Positions 61,829 through 64,000 of a stretch of 64,000 nucleotides of DNA are shown in pieces. A model generated the notes under the pieces. It worked only from the letters and a program-made list of their open reading frames with translations. It did no database searches and was not told the origin of the DNA. Each line of letters starts with the position of its first letter. Positions within the stretch are counted from its first letter, which is position 1. Origin of the DNA: Betaproteobacteria bacterium UBA1934 (GTDB lineage Bacteria; Pseudomonadota; Gammaproteobacteria; Burkholderiales; Rhodocyclaceae); the NCBI GenBank assembly GCA_002337055.1, contig DDFG01000005.1, forward strand, positions 509,037 through 573,036, in the 5' to 3' direction. The position numbers and the translations under genes are program-made.

Positions 61829-61904
61829 GGGTGGTTAGCTCAGTCGGTAGAGCAGCGGACTTTTAATCCGTTGGTCGCGAGTTCGAATCTCGCACCACCT
61901 ACCA
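61829..61904 (+). tRNA. tRNA-Lys (anticodon UUU)
   Basis: 76 nt including the encoded CCA. D arm TAGCTCAGTCGGTAGAGCA, anticodon loop ACTTTTAAT with UUU, T arm with GTTCGAATC. The acceptor stem GGGTGGT / ACCACCT pairs except for a G1-U72 wobble, where a C would be usual. An integrase gene begins downstream, so its 3' half is likely the attachment site of the element. Confidence 0.96.
61880..61904 (+). other. Probable attachment site at the tRNA-Lys 3' end
   Basis: The 3' half of the tRNA (T arm to CCA) adjoins a tyrosine integrase gene whose stop is 41 nt away, the standard layout of a tRNA-targeting element. The matching repeat at the far end is outside the window, so the exact att core cannot be set. 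Confidence 0.45.
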
Positions 61905-61944
61905 GAATACAAGCGGCTCGCAGAAATGCGGGCCGTTTTCGCTT

Positions 61945-62961
61945 CTAGCGACCCGTAGCCAAATCGTAGCCACCCAACAACGGATTCAACCGCGAAGCCG
62001 CAACGGCCAGATGATCGGGAGCCAGATGAGCATAACGCTCCACCATTGCCCCGGTCTTCCACCCACCCAATCGTTGTAACTCATGCGTCGGTGTTCCAGC
62101 CTGTCGCTGCCACGTTGCCCAGGTATGCCTCAGATCATGCCAGCGGAAGTTATCGATGCCTGCGCGTAATAAGGCGTGCTTCCATGCCTTCGTATTCGCA
62201 GAATTCAGCGGCCGGCCTTGGTACGTAAACACCCGTTCCAGATGCTTGCCCTTCTGCCGCAAGAGGACAGCATACGCCGCCTCATTCAACGGAATGGCAA
62301 TCGGTCGCCGGTTCTTCGACTGCGCCGCATGAATCCATGCGTGACGCTGTTCCAGGTTGATCTGTGACCATTCCAGCCGGAGGACATTGCTCTGTCGGAG
62401 ACCAGTCGCCAACGCAAACAACACCACATCGCGCTGATGCTCCGGTAATTCTTCCAGCAGCTTGCCCGCCTGCTCTCGGGTCAGAGAACGTTCGCGGTTT
62501 GCAAATTCTTTAAAGAGCCGAATCTTTGGCGTCTTGTCGATCCATTCCCATTCGTCTCTGGCACGAAGCAGGATAGAGCGAATCAACGCCAAATAACGGT
62601 TGGTCGTAGCCTTCGAGGTTTCCTTGAGCTTGGCGCCCCGAACGCTGTCGATCACGTCCAGAGTGATCGCATTCAGCGTTTTGTCACCGAGGTAGGCATC
62701 CAGCCAGATCAGCTTTCGCTTGTCCTCGTTGTGGGTCGCCTTGTCCGAAGTTTCCTCCAGCCAGCGAACAACTGCTTCCTTCCAGGTACGCTGAGGCTTG
62801 ACGCCTAGCCGCTGCTCCTCCCACATCCGGCCTTTTAGTCGGTCGTGGAATTCTTGTGCTTTGGTTTTGTCGTCAGTCCCAGTGCTGCGTTGTACCTTTC
62901 GTCCATCGATGATGATCTTGACCCACCAGACGGACGAGTCTTTGCGTTTGAAGAGTGACAT
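61945..62961 (-). CDS. Tyrosine-type integrase of the tRNA-Lys element
   Basis: 338 residues. The catalytic Arg is in ATGLRQSNVLRLEW, the His-x-x-Arg pair in WHDLRHTWATWQ, the second His region in LGGWKTGAM and the nucleophile Tyr in MVERYAHLAPDHL. The N-terminus (SVWWVKIIIDGRKVQRSTG) is an arm-type binding domain. It inserts the element at the tRNA-Lys. The ATG has AAAGGAA six bases upstream, which confirms the start although the upstream gene overlaps it by 127 nt. Confidence 0.94.
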   Translation of the reverse strand: MSLFKRKDSSVWWVKIIIDGRKVQRSTGTDDKTKAQEFHDRLKGRMWEEQRLGVKPQRTWKEAVVRWLEETSDKATHNEDKRKLIWLDAYLGDKTLNAITLDVIDSVRGAKLKETSKATTNRYLALIRSILLRARDEWEWIDKTPKIRLFKEFANRERSLTREQAGKLLEELPEHQRDVVLFALATGLRQSNVLRLEWSQINLEQRHAWIHAAQSKNRRPIAIPLNEAAYAVLLRQKGKHLERVFTYQGRPLNSANTKAWKHALLRAGIDNFRWHDLRHTWATWQRQAGTPTHELQRLGGWKTGAMVERYAHLAPDHLAVAASRLNPLLGGYDLATGR

Positions 62962-63161
62962 GTGAGATTCCTTTCATGCTCACCCTGCAACGCTCGCCGC
63001 TTGTATTGTGATCGGATATGTTCGATCAGGTCAATTTCCACGAAGACCCAGCATTTGCCAATCTTCGCACCAGGGATTTCCCCCGCGCGCGCCTTTTCGC
63101 CAAGTGTGACCGGATGTACCTTCAAATACGCAGCGGCTTCCAGCAGGGTGAGCGTGCCCAT
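62835..63161 (-). CDS. AlpA/Xis-like helix-turn-helix protein
   Basis: 108 residues. The first 55 are a MerR-like excisionase HTH (TLLEAAAYLKVHPVTLGEKARAGEIPGAKIGKCWVFV; motif spans about 5-42). The basic, low-complexity tail is encoded over the start of the integrase gene in another frame, so it may be short-lived in evolution or simply an unselected run to the next stop. It probably helps excision or regulates the integrase. ATG at 63161 with AAGGGG upstream. Confidence 0.75.
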   Translation of the reverse strand: MGTLTLLEAAAYLKVHPVTLGEKARAGEIPGAKIGKCWVFVEIDLIEHIRSQYKRRALQGEHERNLTCHSSNAKTRPSGGSRSSSMDERYNAALGLTTKPKHKNSTTD

Positions 63162-63179
63162 CACTACCCCTTTCAGTAG

Positions 63180-63494
63180 TTATGCGCCGCCGATGGGCTT
63201 GGCTGGAACCAATATTTTGTGGGGCTTCAAATCCACCACAATCTGCCGAGTCCGGCTGCCATTGCTGACGGTATCCCACTCGATTTCAAAATCTGCCGGA
63301 AGGCCGACACTGCTGAACCGGTCATAGACATCCGACTTGCCCGCATTGAAGTCATTGGTACAGCTTCCCCGACGAGTACCGTTACGGTCATCCATCTTCG
63401 TCTCGATAAACACCGTCGTGGAATCGAAAGGACGGCCATCGATGTCGCCCTTGAACTTCTTCATACCGGTCACACGCTCGATTGATTTGTACAT
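63180..63494 (-). CDS. Small element-borne protein, unknown
   Basis: 104 residues from MYKSIERVTGMKKFKGDIDG, placed by an AGGAG site eight bases upstream; an ATG two codons earlier is too close to that site. Beta-rich and charged (TTVFIETKMDD, FEIEWDTVSNGSRTRQIVVDL). By size and position between a replication protein and the integrase it could be a single-stranded DNA-binding protein, as in filamentous phages, but I cannot show this from sequence. Confidence 0.6.
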   Translation of the reverse strand: MYKSIERVTGMKKFKGDIDGRPFDSTTVFIETKMDDRNGTRRGSCTNDFNAGKSDVYDRFSSVGLPADFEIEWDTVSNGSRTRQIVVDLKPHKILVPAKPIGGA

Positions 63495-63566
63495 CTGCAT
63501 TGCTCCTAAGTGATGGGATGCATACCCGTGATCCGATGGCCACCCCACACCATCGCGGGAAATCCT

Positions 63567-64000
63567 TCAAACCCTTTCGAGGCGATCCCCCAGCCATACC
63601 AACTGCACCCCGAACAACTCGCATGAACCCACCCTGACCAGCGAATCCCAGGCATCGCTCCATTGGCGCTTGAGGGCTTTGCGGATTTCGATGTCGAACT
63701 CTTCGGGCGGTAGATGGGTGAGGGTTTGGGTGAACTCGTATCGCTCAGGCATCGTCCTGGCGACATGGCGAAGGGCTTCCCGCATCTTGCCGAGCGGACG
63801 TTCTGGTTTGGACTGGGAAAGGCGCACCAAGGCATCCTGACCGCCGCAATACTGGGACACCATGTAACGGGACAGGCGACGCGCATCGGTGCTGCTCCCG
63901 CCGATTCGCTTCACATTGACGTGGAACGCCCCGTGTATGTCTTTCCAGGCTTCTTGCAGCCATTCAAAGGGGAGATAGAAGGAGCGGCCTCTCATGCTTC
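63567..64000 (-). CDS. Probable phage/element replication protein, 5' part missing
   Basis: The reading frame is open to the window edge, so at least 142 C-terminal residues are visible. The segment RRLSRYMVSQYCGGQDALVRLS and the Trp/Arg-rich FEWLQEAWKDIHGAFHVNVKRIGG resemble the C-terminal part of rolling-circle replication initiators of filamentous phages and related plasmids. The catalytic Tyr and HUH motif would lie outside the window, so the assignment is tentative. Confidence 0.5.
   Translation of the reverse strand, partial: SMRGRSFYLPFEWLQEAWKDIHGAFHVNVKRIGGSSTDARRLSRYMVSQYCGGQDALVRLSQSKPERPLGKMREALRHVARTMPERYEFTQTLTHLPPEEFDIEIRKALKRQWSDAWDSLVRVGSCELFGVQLVWLGDRLERV

Noticed and set aside
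1..64000. CRISPR array, insertion sequence or rRNA
   Set aside because: No regularly spaced repeats, transposase genes or rRNA sequence were seen.

Overview
The window reads as chromosome of a betaproteobacterium, probably of the Rhodocyclales. The grounds are a GC-rich, densely coded backbone, a tmRNA tag reading ANDERFALAA, a glnA/DUF4124/ntrBC locus, a ruvC-ruvA-(AI-2E)-ruvB block, a complete ybgC-tolQRAB-pal-cpoB cluster running into queE/queC, a BPSS1780-type membrane protein and a permease-less PTS (HPr/EI/EIIA-Man). The taxonomic placement is inference from gene content, not a search.

Layout. 1-6.7 kb: an operon of two transglutaminase-like proteins and a circularly permuted ATP-grasp/alpha-E fusion, a predicted peptide-forming or peptide-modifying system. 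6.7-18 kb: an HhH protein, an acetylornithine-type aminotransferase behind a terminator and a short Arg-rich ORF, a DUF2239 gene under a striking double-palindrome promoter, a periplasmic catalase-like peroxidase, an ABC exporter, gluQ, and a reverse-strand block (clsB-like, EEP nuclease, nadA, rhodanese). 18-28 kb: nitrogen control, with glnA behind two NtrC-type sites and a sigma-54 promoter, then ntrB and ntrC, split by an RND efflux operon and its divergent MarR regulator. 28-32 kb: a KdpD/KdpE-like pair joined to the K+ transporter kup.

32.37-34.59 kb is the most notable stretch: four short gene cassettes, all on the + strand, each ending in an attC-like site whose R'' box is the reverse complement of that cassette's own first bases. 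This is the signature of integron cassettes, but there is no integron integrase gene in the window, so it is a cluster of attC sites lacking an integrase. It abuts the ssrA (tmRNA) gene. 35-41 kb: the PTS phosphorelay, a DMT exporter with a HerA-type ATPase, and convergent membrane-protein and ompW genes. 41.8-47 kb: yebC, a KAS III-like enzyme lacking the usual His and Asn, and ruvCAB.

47-52.5 kb: a sigma-54 activator divergent from a CoA-transferase/crotonase/membrane-protein operon, which looks like short-chain acid or ketone-body catabolism. 52.7-61.7 kb: a chemoreceptor, a hydrolase-like protein, Tol-Pal, and queE-PilZ-queC. From 61.8 kb to the right edge: tRNA-Lys(UUU), then a tyrosine integrase, an excisionase-like protein, a small unknown protein and a probable replication protein, all reverse strand. 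This is the integrase end of an element inserted at the tRNA, possibly filamentous-phage-like, that continues beyond the window.
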